Positions 1 to 10,631 of a DNA stretch of 64,000 nucleotides are shown here, piece after piece. Made by a program: the position numbers and the translations under genes. The notes below the pieces were generated by a model. The model was not told where the DNA came from. It ran no database searches and saw only the letters and a program-made list of their open reading frames with translations. Each line of letters starts with the position of its first letter. Within the stretch, counting starts at the first letter, position 1. The DNA lies in contig JAPDOI010000021.1 of the NCBI GenBank assembly GCA_029168955.1, positions 894,001 through 958,000 of the forward strand, in the 5' to 3' direction. This DNA comes from Aplectana chamaeleonis. Its lineage: Eukaryota; Nematoda; Chromadorea; Rhabditida; Cosmocercidae.

Positions 1-92
1 GAATTCTCGGCCCTATCCTGGACGGAGGGGGGGGGCACTCGAAATTCATTCATAGAAATGAAGAAAAACTGATAAATGATGGGCTTTATCCT
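1..92. repeat. Fragment of G/C-run foldback family (GGGGGCACTC type)
   Basis: The left edge carries CCTATCCTGGACGGAGG followed by a G run and GGCACTCGAAATTCATTCAT. The same kind of end recurs near 8905, 9055, 9935, 10810, 10900 and 23930, and as a complete inverted-repeat pair at 44846-44996. It is therefore read as part of a dispersed inverted-repeat family. No coding potential is seen. Confidence 0.5.
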
Positions 93-95
93 AAG

Positions 96-749
96 GCCCC
101 GGTCAGAGTTGGTGCTATTTGTATCTGTAACCCACCGACTCCCCCCCCCCCAACACCCCCCTCCCCCCCCGCACCCCCTCCCCGCACCCCCAAACACCAT
201 ACGTATGATTAGAATGGTGGAGTGAGGTTGAGAAAATCACTCGGTGTATCCAACTAGATATGACGATGATTACGTGGCCAACAAGATTGCACCTGTTCAG
301 AGAAATAGTGAAGGAGAGTAAGGTGAAGGAACGGAGGTAGCAGTAAGATTAGCTTTCTAGTGATACGCAATGTTTTATCATCGACCCGCCCACCCGGTGA
401 TTTTCTCATCCGCCGTCATCCACGTATTGCATGGATATCGACCGCGTCGGATACACCGAGTGATTTTCTCAACCTCACTCCATCATTTTAAACATACGTA
501 TCGACCGGGTGGGTGTTGGGGGTGTTGGGGGTGCGCGGGGTGCGGGTTGGGGTGTTGGAGGTATACACCGAGTGAATTTCTCGGCTTCACCTCACCATGT
601 TGTTCATACGTGTCAACCGGGTGGGTGTTGGGGGGTGTTGGGGGTGCGGGGGGGGGATACACCGAGTGATTTTTGCAACCCATTTCCAATGCATTCTGTG
701 TGTATCGACTGGGCTGGAGACGTCGGCTCATCCAACTATGACCGGGGCC
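96..749. mobile_element. Foldback DNA transposon with GGCCCCGG ends, copy 1
   Basis: The ends are inverted: GGCCCCGGTCAGAGTTGG on the left and, on the right, the complement of GGCCCCGGTCATAGTTGG. The flanks are TAA on the left and TTA on the right. Inside are three related modules, each containing ATACACCGAGTGATTTTCTC and ending in CGTATCGACCGGGTGGG plus a long G-rich run. The copy inside the satellite at 11431-11957 shows an exact TAA duplication. The 3-bp TWA-type target resembles PIF/Harbinger non-autonomous elements; that assignment is inference. No transposase is present. Confidence 0.75.
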
Positions 750-752
750 TTA

Positions 753-1112
753 GGCCCCGGTCAGAGTTGGTGCTATTTGCATCTGTAACCCACCGACTCC
801 CCCCAACACCCCCCCCCCGCACCCCCCAACACCCCCCAACACCCACCCGGTCGATACGTATGTTTAAAATGATGGAGTGAGGTTGAGAAAATCACTCGGT
901 GCATCCAACTAGATATGACGATGATTACGTGGCCAACAGGATTGCACCTGTTCAGAGAAATAGTGAAGGAGAGTATGGTGAAGTAACGGAGGTAGCAGTA
1001 AGGTCAGCTTTCTAGTGATACGCAATGTTTTATTATAGGCCCCCCCCGGTGATTTTCTCATCCGCCGTCATCCACGTATTGCATGGATATCGACCGCGTC
1101 GGATACACCGAG
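753..1112. mobile_element. Truncated GGCCCCGG foldback element, copy 2
   Basis: A second element starts directly after the TTA that ends copy 1, with the same GGCCCCGGTCAGAGTTGG end. It follows the family for about 360 bp and then breaks off after GATACACCGAGTG, so its right half is lost. The head-to-tail contact at one 3-bp target matches repeated insertion beside an older copy. Confidence 0.65.
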
Positions 1113-3343
1113 TGCTCATGCACGGATTGCGCGTCTCCCGCTCGGAATTGGAGTATTTTGGATCAGTTGGCAGTCGAGCGGGAGATGGAAAACGATAGGC
1201 AGCGTGCGTGGCATGGTATCGAACACCCGCTCGGATTCGCAACTGCGCTCCGATGCGACGTTCGCGCTGCAATGAGAACGAATTGATGGAGGCGATTTTC
1301 AGCCAGATCCTATGTTTCACTTTCATTCATCTTTTTTTTGTCGCCCGTTCGCGTCCTAGTGTAGTTCACACAACTGAATTTTCTCACTGATTTTTCCCAT
1401 GGATGAACCAATTCCCAGCTGAAATTTGAATATATCGCCCACATTCGTCTGTTCCAATCCAAATTCATTGACCTGAACTCCTTATTCGCCATTCCGAAAC
1501 CTTTTTGTCGATTTACCACTTCAATCCGCCGCTTTGTAACCTGGCTTCGCAAACTTTACTCCAACTTGTCTATCTAATTCCACATTTGTCATGAAAAAAA
1601 ATCATTTTAAAGCTGGTATGTAGTCGAATCTCGGCCAAATTTCCTGATTTCCAAATTGAATCCACCAACTTCAAGCCGAAATAAGCCGAATTTCAACCCA
1701 GATTCGTTCATTTTCGATCAGTCCCGTCAAAATTCAAACAGAAATTAGTTCATTTTGATTCGATACCCGTTGAACTTTGGGGTCACGAAGTCTTCCTACT
1801 CAATTTTCCGATTTCATATCAAACCAGACAAGTACTTTCGTGATTCCTCAATATTCAGCCAAAATTTGTCTGTTTTCACCATACGAAAAAATTAATTTGG
1901 GGCTTTCATGCAAAATTCCTCCATTTATGACCGGTTTCGTCAAATGCGAAGCCCGAGTTTCTCCGTTTTCCACCCAAACCGTTGGATTCTCCACTGGAGG
2001 AGAAATGCCGGACCGGACCAGTTGCCACTCGTGTTTGATCACACGATATCGGCGATTGTTTCGTCGTGATTAAAGGGTGGGCGAGCCCGGGGTTTTCCTC
2101 CCTTGAAGGACGGTGCAGCCGCCGGCGCTGTCGGCTGCTGGTTGATATGTCCAACCGATCAGTCGATCACGTCAAATCAATCGTGAATGCCATGATGTCT
2201 CGACGCAAAGGCAATACGTACGGTCCGGCTTGTTTCCGGTCATATCAGTAGCTCGGGATTCCAGGTGATCGTCGCTACGTGCATTGAAACGAAAGATCGT
2301 GTTGCTAACCGTAAAGAAAAGAACAATAGGTTGAAGACAGCGAATATCATGACCTCAACTCTTCGTGAAACTGAAACTTCATGATTGGTTAGTTTTACCA
2401 GACCACCTTTCACCATTTCTGTTTCTATTCCCTTGTGATGCCATCACTTTTCCAGAGTTCGCCTTTGGCATCCTTAGATTTGGCGACGAGGAGCTGGTCA
2501 GCGCATCTTTTTGTCTCTTGGAAGACTGGATGAGCAGCGCTTCCCGACCCTAGTGCAAGGTCTTTGCAGAAGGCGCTGTGAGTTTCTTCAACCTGGATTT
2601 ATCTCAACTGCTGTTTGGACTGTACCATGTCGCGAAGTTTTCCAGGCAAGGTATTCGCTCGTTTTGAGCTGAGCTTGAGTCCAAGAAGTGATGGATCCCA
2701 GGGCCGTGACGGACGTTAGTAAATACCGGTTTCACTAAAATTTGATTGTTCCCAAGGCTGCTGAAGAATTATTGTGTTGCGAGGCTACTAAGAGGTAGGA
2801 GGTTCTTGAAAACCGCAAAAATTTAGAACGCTCTGAAAAAACTCGAAAATTGTCTTGAAAGCCCCCTTCCGAGAAACCTCCTCTGGTGCTTTGCAGCTTC
2901 TTTCGACCTGCACGCCCGGCCACTGGAGCTTAGCCAGGTGCCGTGCTCCCAGAAAGAGAAAAAGGGAAGAAGGGAGTTTTCGAGCTCTTAGAAAACGTTT
3001 AGATTTTTCTCTCTCTTTTTAAGCCTCATAAAGTAAATAATTCCTCATATGTGGTAAAATTAGATTCTCTATGTACGTATTTTTGAGTCGCTGAGACATG
3101 CGGTTAAGTCAAGTATTTTTTTTTTCAAATTTCTGTGATTTTTTTCACTCTACGCATCCTTTGTTGTCACTCTGATTCGAAGCCCGTCCGTGAAAACATT
3201 GCTGAAATGTTCATTTCCAATTTTCTTCGAACATGTAGCTCCTGTTGTTGTTTTATTTTTGATTATTTGTTTTCCGTGTTTTCCAAATCTAAAGCCATGT
3301 CTATTGAAAATAGGTACATTGTTATAATCCATGGTTTTCCCAA
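1113..3343. other. No gene seen; degenerate repeat-like DNA
   Basis: No convincing gene is present. Positions 1130-1190 contain a short inverted pair (CTCCCGCTCG and CGAGCGGGAG). Positions 1390-1900 are AT-rich with many imperfect TTC/GAA runs, like 29000-29600 and 46100-46300. Positions 2060-2210 have an inverted, diverged relative at 9690-9830 sharing GGTTGATATGTCC-like and GGGGTTTTCCTC blocks. All ORFs here are under 100 codons and lack recognisable motifs. Confidence 0.5.
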
Positions 3344-3506
3344 CTAGACGAAAAATACCGTGCGGTACCGATTGCCACAGAGTCATAAAATACTCTGCAA
3401 TTTTCATTTGAGAGTTTGAGTTGGTCGGTCTGATATAGGAATGCAAACGAAATCATCATTTCATGCCCTTGTGGCAATCGGTACCGCACGGTATTTGGAG
3501 TTTACT
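3344..3506. mobile_element. 163-bp MITE with 9-bp target duplication (Mutator-like), copy 1
   Basis: Ends are ACTAGACGAAAAATACCG and the complement of AGTAAACTCCAAATACCG, joined by a near-perfect inverted repeat of GTGCGGTACCGATTGCCACA. The element is bounded by the direct repeat GTTTTCCCA at 3335-3343 and 3507-3515. A second copy at 23371-23534 has a different 9-bp duplication. A 9-bp duplication is typical of Mutator-like elements; the family call is inference because no transposase is present. Confidence 0.85.
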
Positions 3507-3932
3507 GTTTTCCCATTGTTCTGTTGTTTTTATGAGTACTGTGGATGAATTCCTATCATAAAGAGTAAAATTTTTATGTTTATCGCTTAAGAAACAGATA
3601 TTCGGCCTTATGTTTCATTTCGAGGCGAGACGGCAAGATAAAACGATTCCAGTATGCAGTTGTTTCCCAAAATACTATGAACAAGTCGTATTATGGGACT
3701 ATAATTGATGGAAAGTCCTAGGAATGGAAGAGGATAGTGGAGGGTTCCCCTAGCCCTGTAACGAAGCGAGGGGTGACCAGCAGGGGCAAGAAGGGCTCAC
3801 CAGCAGTGCGGTTTCGCGCCGCGACCGCCCGCTCCAAGCGGGCCTCCCTCTCCACCTCCAACGCTCTCGCCGGTTCTGAGGAGCCTCGCAGGATAGCGCC
3901 CGACCCTGAGCGCGAGAAGCGCATTCCGTGCC
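3507..3932. other. Unassigned; GC-rich open stretch at 3737-3927
   Basis: Positions 3740-3930 are markedly GC-rich compared with their flanks and open on the plus strand, giving an Arg/Lys/Ser-rich peptide (for example TSRGKKGSPAVRFRAATARS). It runs straight into the GGCCCCGG element at 3933, so the 3' end is replaced. It could be a cut-off exon or a piece of a retroelement ORF. No family was recognised. Confidence 0.25.
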
Positions 3933-4189
3933 TGAGTGATTTTCTCAACTTCACTCCATCATTTTAAACATACGTATCGACCGGGGGGGTGCGGGGGTGT
4001 TGGGGGAGCGGGGGATACACCGAATGATTTTTCTCAGCTTCACCTCACCATTTTGTTCATACGTATCGACCGGGTGGGTGTTGTGGGGTGCGGGTGGGGG
4101 ATACACCGAGTGATTTTTGCATCCCATTTCCAATGCATTCTGTGTGTATCGACCGGGCTGGAGGCGTCGGCTCATCCAACTATGACCGG
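3933..4189. mobile_element. Right-half fragment of GGCCCCGG foldback element
   Basis: It matches the last two modules of the 96-749 element, including ATACACCGAGTGATTTTTGC and the terminal ATCCAACTATGACCGGG. It lacks the left end and the last bases of the right end, so it is a truncated copy. Confidence 0.65.
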
Positions 4190-4319
4190 GACTCAAGTAA
4201 AAGTCAAAAATGAAATGAACCACCAGTAGATAGCGCTATCAATCCAAGTATTTCTATAGAATTTGATCATCAACAATGACTGGTACCAGTCTCCAACTTC
4301 TCCTGTCTTGCAACCTCGG

Positions 4320-5254
4320 CATGATTCGTTTATCCTGTTTTTATACTTCTGTATGCCTTCGAGGTTTTTAGGTGGTACGCTTTATTTTCTGGCCTTACGT
4401 TTTGACACGGTCGTCGTCATCAGAGGCCTAAATGTGGTGAAGGTTTCATCTGTGTTCTACACCACCAAACACCTCCACCGCTCTAGCGTTTTCGACGTTC
4501 TGCCCAGAGCACAACGCGAAAACGCACACTTGACGTAGAAAACTCACGCGTCAAACCACCAAACGAGCAGCGCGTGGCCTGCTTCGAACGAAACCAGTAG
4601 ACCGAAGGAGTCATACAGCGCAGAGCGCCGTTATTAGGGAGGAATTGACTCATCACGCAGCCCACTGATCATATTGAAGGTCGCAACGGGGTACAGACGG
4701 CAAAAGGTCATTTGTTACAGATGGACTCTCGAAACGGCTGTTCATGCGTGGATTTCTCGAAAATATCCAGAAGGCTTCTAACTCTTTACGCGCTGAGATG
4801 TCCACCTACACTGCTAGAATGGTGCAACTGACATCAAAATCTTAGCCGCTATGTTCTTCAACTCTATGTCTTCCTAGAGGTGTGGCTATGACGCTGCGTC
4901 TTTTGCTAGCTAGGTGTTCTTGCATCCGTGAACTCAGTATCCTTCCAGTTTCTCCTATATAGATAGCGTTGCATGACCGGCATTCGATCTTATAGATTAC
5001 ACCTGTTTTTGCACAGTCTCCAACTCTGCCATTCGGGCAAACAACACAACTCTCTGACACACAATCAGTACCATACAGTCTATTCCGAACTAATTGCCGT
5101 TTGATGTTATTGTTCGGTATGCTGACCAGTACAACCTCGTCATCAAGCTCTGCTCTCACGATGCTGCGTTTGATAGCCGCGCACACTTGATCAGAAATGA
5201 AAGGTATGCACAAGGGTATTTTGCTCTGGCGCAAAACATGTTCTCGCGACAAGC
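4320..5254 (-). pseudogene. Penelope-like retroelement remnant: GIY-YIG endonuclease region and 3' end
   Basis: Reading leftward from 5252, the frame encodes a linker with IPFISDQVCAAIKRS. It then has a cysteine cluster (SCVVCPNGRVGDC) and a GIY-YIG-type core (VIYKIEC, AIYIGETGR, RMQEHL). This order is typical of the endonuclease end of Penelope-like retroelements. After a TAA near 4840 and a TAG near 4798 the same frame continues with LEAFWI and RNPRMN, a block usual at the end of this domain, to about 4664. The untranslated tail to 4320 includes TGATGACGACG and a block repeated at 8781-8870. The reverse transcriptase part is missing; the 5' break coincides with the foldback element at 5245-5553. 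Two stops and the truncation make it non-functional. Confidence 0.75.
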
Positions 5255-5553
5255 ACGCTCATGCCGATCATTTTTTCCGCAGGGCTACCGTAACCCTCCT
5301 TTAAAATTTTTTCAAGTGTCGGCAGGGTTATGAGCACATCCTAATAGCCAACAAACATGTTTGCACAATTTCGACCTCCTCAGTCACTCCCCAGTGGCTT
5401 CTCGAGGAGAGCGGTGTGTGAATGAATGCATACCGCTCCTCCGCCCTTTTATACCCCGCATGTTATGAGCGTGTGTTTACATTCGTTATCATGTTTTGTT
5501 TAAGAATGGTTACGGTAGCCCTGCGGAAAAAGTGATCGGCATGGGCGTGCTTT
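5245..5553. mobile_element. Foldback element with TATA-bearing core, copy 1
   Basis: Inverted arms at 5245-5305 and 5505-5553 share CAGGGCTACCGTAACC and TGATCGGCATG. The centre holds a hairpin (GAGCGGTGTG with CATACCGCTC) followed by CCTTTTATACCCC, which is TATA-like on the minus strand. The same core, with other arms, occurs at 22602-22900, 27944-28262 and 30588-30800. Confidence 0.6.
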
Positions 5554-5886
5554 TGTTCTCGCGTATTTGCCTCACCTCTGTACCGATGAGGCAACGAGGT
5601 TTAGCAATTGCTACGCGCTATTTTAATAGCCAGCTCTTTGGATTCCAGACGCTCGTTCTCGCTTGTGCACATACCCGTGGCTGTATGGAGCATATTTCGT
5701 AGGACTGCGCGTTTCGTTGTCGTGGGATGAGCTGACAATGAATGAATGAGGATGTTCTTGCAGCTCGGCTTTCGATACCACTTTACACGGACTTCTCCTT
5801 CCAGCATGCACACTTGTGTATTCAAGTACGCCAGCCAGCCATTTGATGGTGTTTCCCGAGTAAGCCTGATACACTGTTACTGTTCA
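5554..5886. other. No gene seen
   Basis: Short overlapping ORFs on both strands carry no recognisable motif and cross into the neighbouring TTAA element. Nothing else was identified. Confidence 0.4.
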
Positions 5887-5890
5887 TTAA

Positions 5891-6829
5891 AGGCAAGGTC
5901 CGGTCAAATTTTGACAATACCGAAATTTGGGTTAAAGGAAGTGGTCACGATGAAAAACGTTATCAAAAAAACCACAAAAATCAGCTCAGATGAAAAACAG
6001 CTCAAAAACTATGAAGGTAGCGCGTTGAAAAACGGACTAGGATTAGAGTTATTAAGATCCCAAACTTCCAGTTCGTGCACACGTGCACAGAAAGATCACA
6101 GTCTGATGCCAAGCAGTCGAAAATCATCGACACTCAGAGGAAGAAATGAATTCAAATTTACCCAATAAAATAGTTGAACAATGAAAGCAAGCACTTTAGT
6201 CAATGTTTTTGACTAGATGTGTACATAAATCCGAAGTTTCATTGATTGAAATTCGATTTCGAGCCAACCGATGTTCTTGATACTAGAGATCATCGATGCC
6301 GATGATGTGGAGTGGACTCGTCCACCATCAAAAGACAAGGAAGTTCAGGCTTCAAATTTGGCCTAGAACAGCGTTTTTTCGCGATTTTTTCTTATAGGTT
6401 CTACTGCTCTATACCCAGAAAAGGGTTCAGAGAGGAAAAGAAGACGAGCATAATTGAGCGCGACCACTGCCTTTAAATAGATTGGGCTGGCCTAGCTGAA
6501 TATCTTCTGAACGTTTCACGAAGTCTGAGTCCTTAGTTCTGGAGAAAACAGCCTCAAAGTCAGGGATTACGGTATTCGCAGCATGATGATCATGGCTGGA
6601 ATGACCGATAATTACACAGCACTTTTCAAGAATGCGTGGACAACTGCTAAAATGTGGACGATGGCCACACTTTTCTGACTTTTCTGGATCATCGGCTCAC
6701 GGAAGTGGCTGGAATAACTTGAAGAAGGCCGGTTTTTACGCAGTTTTCGCATGTTCCTTGGGATTACCTGTAGCAAGAGCACCGATTTAGCGGGAAATCT
6801 CAAAATCGAAATTCTGCCCGGACCCTGCC
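5891..6829. mobile_element. TTAA-flanked MITE family B, copy 1 (interrupted)
   Basis: The left end is TTAA then AGGCAAGGTCCGGTC. The right end is GGACCCTGCC then TTAA, with one terminal base lost. The inverted second copy is at 24843-25490. Aligning the two shows that this copy carries family A (5936-6472) and lacks the palindromic insertion seen in the other. TTAA target sites are known from piggyBac-like elements and from PALTTAA repeats of Caenorhabditis; a relation is inferred from the target only. Confidence 0.8.
5936..6472. mobile_element. TTAA-flanked MITE family A, copy 1, nested in family B
   Basis: Ends are AGGAAGTGGTCACGATGA on the left and the complement of AGGCAGTGGTCGCG on the right, with TTAA at 5932-5935 and 6473-6476. 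The uninterrupted family B copy near 25445 has a single TTAA at the matching place, so the insertion and its duplication are read directly. Other copies lie at 22905-23603 and 62567-63113. There is no transposase ORF. Confidence 0.9.
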
Positions 6830-6833
6830 TTAA

Positions 6834-7318
6834 AGGTAGTGCTTACGATGATTTTCGTTCCCGAGTTTTTCACATAAAACAATGCGTTGGCCTCCGAGTG
6901 TTACCAAAATTACGAAGAAACGGCGAGAAGCGCATTAAAATGTCGTATTTCAGTGTCATTATTCAATAACAAGGACTAGTTGTCCGGTTGGATTAACATG
7001 TTCATGGTGGTTGTCATCGTTGAAAAATTGGGTCAATCGAAAATAAAAGAATATTTAAAGCAAAGCAGGATTAGTTAGGGCCCTAAGGAAAGAACGGAGC
7101 AATAGAGAGTGGAGAATTTGCAAAGGACGGCTCCAAAAAAGATTTCATTGTCACAACAAACACTTCCTGTGATACTTAAGAGGCTGGGTGATACTTAAGG
7201 ATTTCATGTACTTCTGATGCGTTTTTCTCAATTTCTACGTCATTTTAGTTCTCCCCGGGGGCCACTTAATCAATATAGCGAATAATCTCAGAATTGAAGA
7301 TTATCGTGAACACTGCCT
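6834..7318. mobile_element. TTAA-flanked MITE family C, copy 1
   Basis: It starts with AGGTAGTGCTTACGATGA right after the TTAA that ends family B (6830-6833). It ends with TCGTGAACACTGCCT before TTAA at 7319-7322. A closely similar copy sits inside the satellite at 21642-22114. An inverted fragment lies near 27695-27855 and a right-end fragment at 25495. It shares its outermost bases with families A, D and E, so all probably depend on one transposase source that is not in the window. Confidence 0.85.
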
Positions 7319-7527
7319 TTAAAGTATTCGAAAGCACTCGTCCATTTCGGACTGTGTGGCGGTGATAACACAACAGTCATCGATGTACCCTTCATTTCCC
7401 CGCTACTCGCGCTATCAGTATCGTAGATGCGGAGCGGTTGTTTTTCGAAGAATGCAACTATGAAAACGAAGAAATCAGTTGAAAAACCGCACCACTTATA
7501 TGATAGTGACACAGAAAACTGCGAGTA

Positions 7528-8757
7528 CTCAGACACGCTGACGGTTGTTCAGCGGGGTAAAAAGGCTTGTCGGTGCGACGGCGGGAGCAAAAACGGGGAG
7601 GAGTCGAATTGTCGGTTGTACCGCAGATAGAGAGAAATGCAATACACGGAGACGGTGTACTTGGCGGTGGAAAACGGGTTGACGGGGCAACGGCGGGGAC
7701 GTGCTCTGCCGTCAAATATGTGACACGTTCCGTAACTCAGACAAAAGGACCATCAACATGTTTTGACGAAAGTATTAACAAGGATAGGGGTATAAAAGGC
7801 TCCTCATATCATAGTGTGCCTCAGTCGGCTCTTCGGAGCCGGGCCTGGAAGGTGGCCTCGAGTCACTCACCAGAAGATCCATCGCAAACCGGAGGATAAT
7901 TTTTGTCGCCGAGGGGAGGGGGCTTCTCACGGCTTGGGGGGGGGGTGATACCTAACTGTGGGGCCATCTCCCCATGTTCCGCAGTAGGGTGCACCCCACT
8001 AACTCGCTATTCATACTTTTGCGATTGCGGCAAATGCCGCTTTTTGAGCTAGGTCTAAACCGGTGTTCGGGAATGGTAAGAATTTAAGTGGCGGTTGACA
8101 ACTGACTCCTTCGCATATGAGAATGCTGGTAAAATGTTCAGATAGGTCATGGAGGACGGACGGAACTAGTTATTGTACGGTAAAACGCGGCAAATGCCGC
8201 TGTGGCGGCATTATTGATCTAGACCATTATCTTCGCCTTAGCGGCGTTTGCCGCGTTTTATCATATATGTACCGATTTTCGTCGGGGATTCAATGCCGAT
8301 CTGGGCATTCTACCAGCATTCTCATGTGCAAAGGAGTCCGTTGTCAACCTCCACCTAAATTTTTAGCATTCCTTGACAGGTTTCACCACTGCTCAAAAAG
8401 CGGCATTTGCCGCAATCGCAAAAGTATGAAGGAGGTGTAAGGACCGTGGCGGCGGGAGCACCTCTTTTGTGGGGACCCCGTTAGGGATGCCCCAGGGATC
8501 CCCTCTGCGAACTCGGGAATACCCAGAATGTATTGAAAAACGCGTTATCGGTAATCTGGTTCGGTTGTACCGCGGTGCGAGATCGGTTGAATGGCGGTGG
8601 AAGATCGGTTGCCCCAGCGGAGCAACCGACGTTCCCCCGCCGAATAACCGCACACGTGTCTGTGCGGTTGTACGGAGGATGAGTATCGGTTATACGCTGG
8701 ATGACCAGGGAGGGGCAACCGACATTGCCCCGCCGAATAACCGCCCCCTTGTCTGAG
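7528..8757. mobile_element. TA-flanked CTCAG foldback element (1.23 kb)
   Basis: Ends are CTCAGACACG and the complement of CTCAGACAAG, with further inverted similarity around GCGGTTATTCGGCGGGG. Target duplication TA lies at 7526-7527 and 8758-8759. The interior holds a block at 7890-8000 (CGAGGGGAGG, a G run, TGCACCCCACT) also found at 24475-24605, and the palindrome at 8012-8428. There is no transposase. It shares the CTCAG terminus and TA target with elements at 31061-31279 and 54551-55192. Confidence 0.75.
8012..8428. mobile_element. Nested palindrome with 38-bp perfect terminal inverted repeats
   Basis: The left end CATACTTTTGCGATTGCGG and the right end CCGCAATCGCAAAAGTATG are exact complements, and the match continues through GCAAATGCCGCTTTTTGAGC. 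The arms stay partly complementary to the middle, where AACGCGGCAAATGCCGC faces GCGGCGTTTGCCGCGTT. The single strand could fold into one long hairpin. It lies inside the 7528-8757 element. Confidence 0.8.
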
Positions 8758-8780
8758 TAGCGGAGAAATGGAGGTTATCT

Positions 8781-8880
8781 GCAGTAAAAAAAAACGTAAG
8801 ACCAGAAAATAAAGCGTACCACCTAAAAACCTGAAACAGAGTCTATAAAAACTGGTAGCAGTAACAAGCATCTTTTATCA
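8781..8880 (+). mobile_element. 3' end fragment of a Penelope-like element
   Basis: AACGTAAGACCAGAAAATAA and GCGTACCACCTAAAAACCT repeat, in opposite orientation, the tail of the Penelope-like remnant at about 4330-4420. It probably marks the 3' end of a second, otherwise missing copy. Confidence 0.55.
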
Positions 8881-9984
8881 GATGTGGTTCATTTCATTTC
8901 TAAATTTACTTGAGTGCCCCCCCCCCCCTTAAGATAGAGCCAAATGATGCATGATACTGCTGTCAATTATTGTTGTTTTAAACACTCAATAGAAATATTT
9001 CGATTGACAGCGTCTCCAATCGGTGGTTCATTTCATTTCTGTCCTAATTCGTGGGTGCCCCCCCCCGTCTGGGGTAGTACCAAATTCTTTGCATTTATAA
9101 AATCACAGTTGTCGGTTATTCAAAAACATGCGTATGTTTTCGGATAACGGACAATTTTGGTTCTGTGAATTCGAAATTTTTCATTCTGCCATGGATTCCG
9201 AAAGGTTTCCCTTTGCTTGGTATTTGAAAGCCAAAAAGAGCTCAAGTCATTTCGAGATGGAGGCGAAAAATTTATTGATCCGGTTACTCGATATTATTCG
9301 GCCCTCAGTATACAAATTTTAAGAATTTTTTATTGTGGGTGTCCCTACCCGTGACTAGAAGCCTGTATGTATGTACCTAGTTACAGGGGGCACCCACAAT
9401 AAAAAAAAGCTTTAAAATTTTTAAAAAATGGGAGGCTGATCGATAGCGCTATCAGATATGAGAAATCGAAGAATTCCTATGAGTAACAATGATGATACTC
9501 AAATTTTGGGGTTATGAATAACAAATCACCGATTTTGTCGAGCGAGCTATTGTTTGTCGCGGGCAAGCAACAGATTAAAACAACGAAAAACGTAAATTTC
9601 AAGCCGAAAATTACTCAGAACTTTCAGAGACTTGCCTTGAATGTCTTCTTGATTTTCGTTGTGAAAACGCGAAATGCCGAACCTGACATATTGCCAGAGC
9701 GGTATGATACCATGGCATTAGCTATTGATTCGACGTGATCAATGGGTGGGTTGGTCATATCAACCAGCAGCCCACAGCTCGGGGTTTTCCTCGCTTTTGG
9801 GACGGTGAAGCCGCCCAATAGGGTTAAAACTGATCTCCACCCCTTTAAATACCCAAGACACGACAGATTTGGCCTCCATGCACTGGATTCCCTCCCCTGA
9901 GCGGCAGTGCAGCCGCAGGATGAGTATGAAATTAGTCAGGGGGGGGGCACTCAGAATTCTGTTGGGGAATGAATGATACCGCTT
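8881..9984. other. No gene; C-run foldback pieces, one hairpin
   Basis: C runs with GTGCCC at 8905 and 9055 belong to the family at 44846-44996. Positions 9326-9412 form a hairpin: TTTTTTATTGTGGGTGTCCC pairs with GGGGGCACCCACAATAAAAA. Positions 9690-9830 are the diverged inverted relative of 2060-2210. ORFs here are short and featureless. Confidence 0.5.
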
Positions 9985-9987
9985 TTA

Positions 9988-10631
9988 GGCCCCGGTCATA
10001 GTTGGTGCTATTTGCATCTGCATCCCCCCCGCACCCCCCCGCACCCCCCAACACCCCCACCTGTTAACACCCCCAACACCACCCGGTCGATACGTATGTT
10101 TAAAATGATGGAGTGAGATTGAGAAAATCACTCGATGCATCCAACTAGATATGACGATGATTACGTGGCCAACAGGATTGCACCTGTTCAGAGAAATAGT
10201 GAAGGCGAGTATGGTGAAGTCACGGAGGTAGCAGTAAGGTTAGCTTTCTAGTGATACGCAATGTTTTATCATCGACCCACCCACCCGGTGATTTTCTCAT
10301 CCGCCGTCATCCACGTATTGCATGGATATCGACCGCGTCGGATACACCGAGTGATTTTCTCAAACTCACTGCATCATTTTAAACATACGTATCGACGGGG
10401 GGGGTGCGGGGGGGTGTTGGGGGGTGCGGGGGAGCAGGGGATACACCGAGTGATTTTCTCAGCTTCACCTCACCATGTTGTTCATACGTATCGACCGGGT
10501 GGGTGTTGGGGTGTTGGGGGTGCGGGGGCGCTGCAGGGGATACACCGAGTGATTTTGCATCCCATTTCCAATGCATTCTGTGTGTATCGACCGGGCTGGA
10601 GGCGTCGGCCCATCCAACTATGACCGGGGCC
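9988..10631. mobile_element. GGCCCCGG foldback element, copy 3
   Basis: The ends are GGCCCCGGTCATAGTTGG and its complement, flanked by TTA on the left and TCA on the right. The internal modules and G-rich runs match 96-749, so its plus-strand peptide resembles that copy; this is shared repeat sequence rather than a gene. Confidence 0.75.

Larger units (their letters stand above)
7389..8774. mobile_element. CCTTCATTTCC foldback element, copy 1, split by a larger palindrome
   Basis: Positions 7389-7525 match the 160-bp foldback at 51292-51451, which has inverted CCTYCATTTCC ends. Its last bases (GCGGAGAAATGGAGG) appear only at 8760-8774. The gap is filled by the TA-flanked element at 7528-8757. 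The intact copy has a single TA at the interruption point. Confidence 0.7.

Noticed and set aside
1033..1390. Overlapping ORFs of 60-97 codons on both strands
   Set aside because: They have no motifs and cross the broken end of a foldback element.
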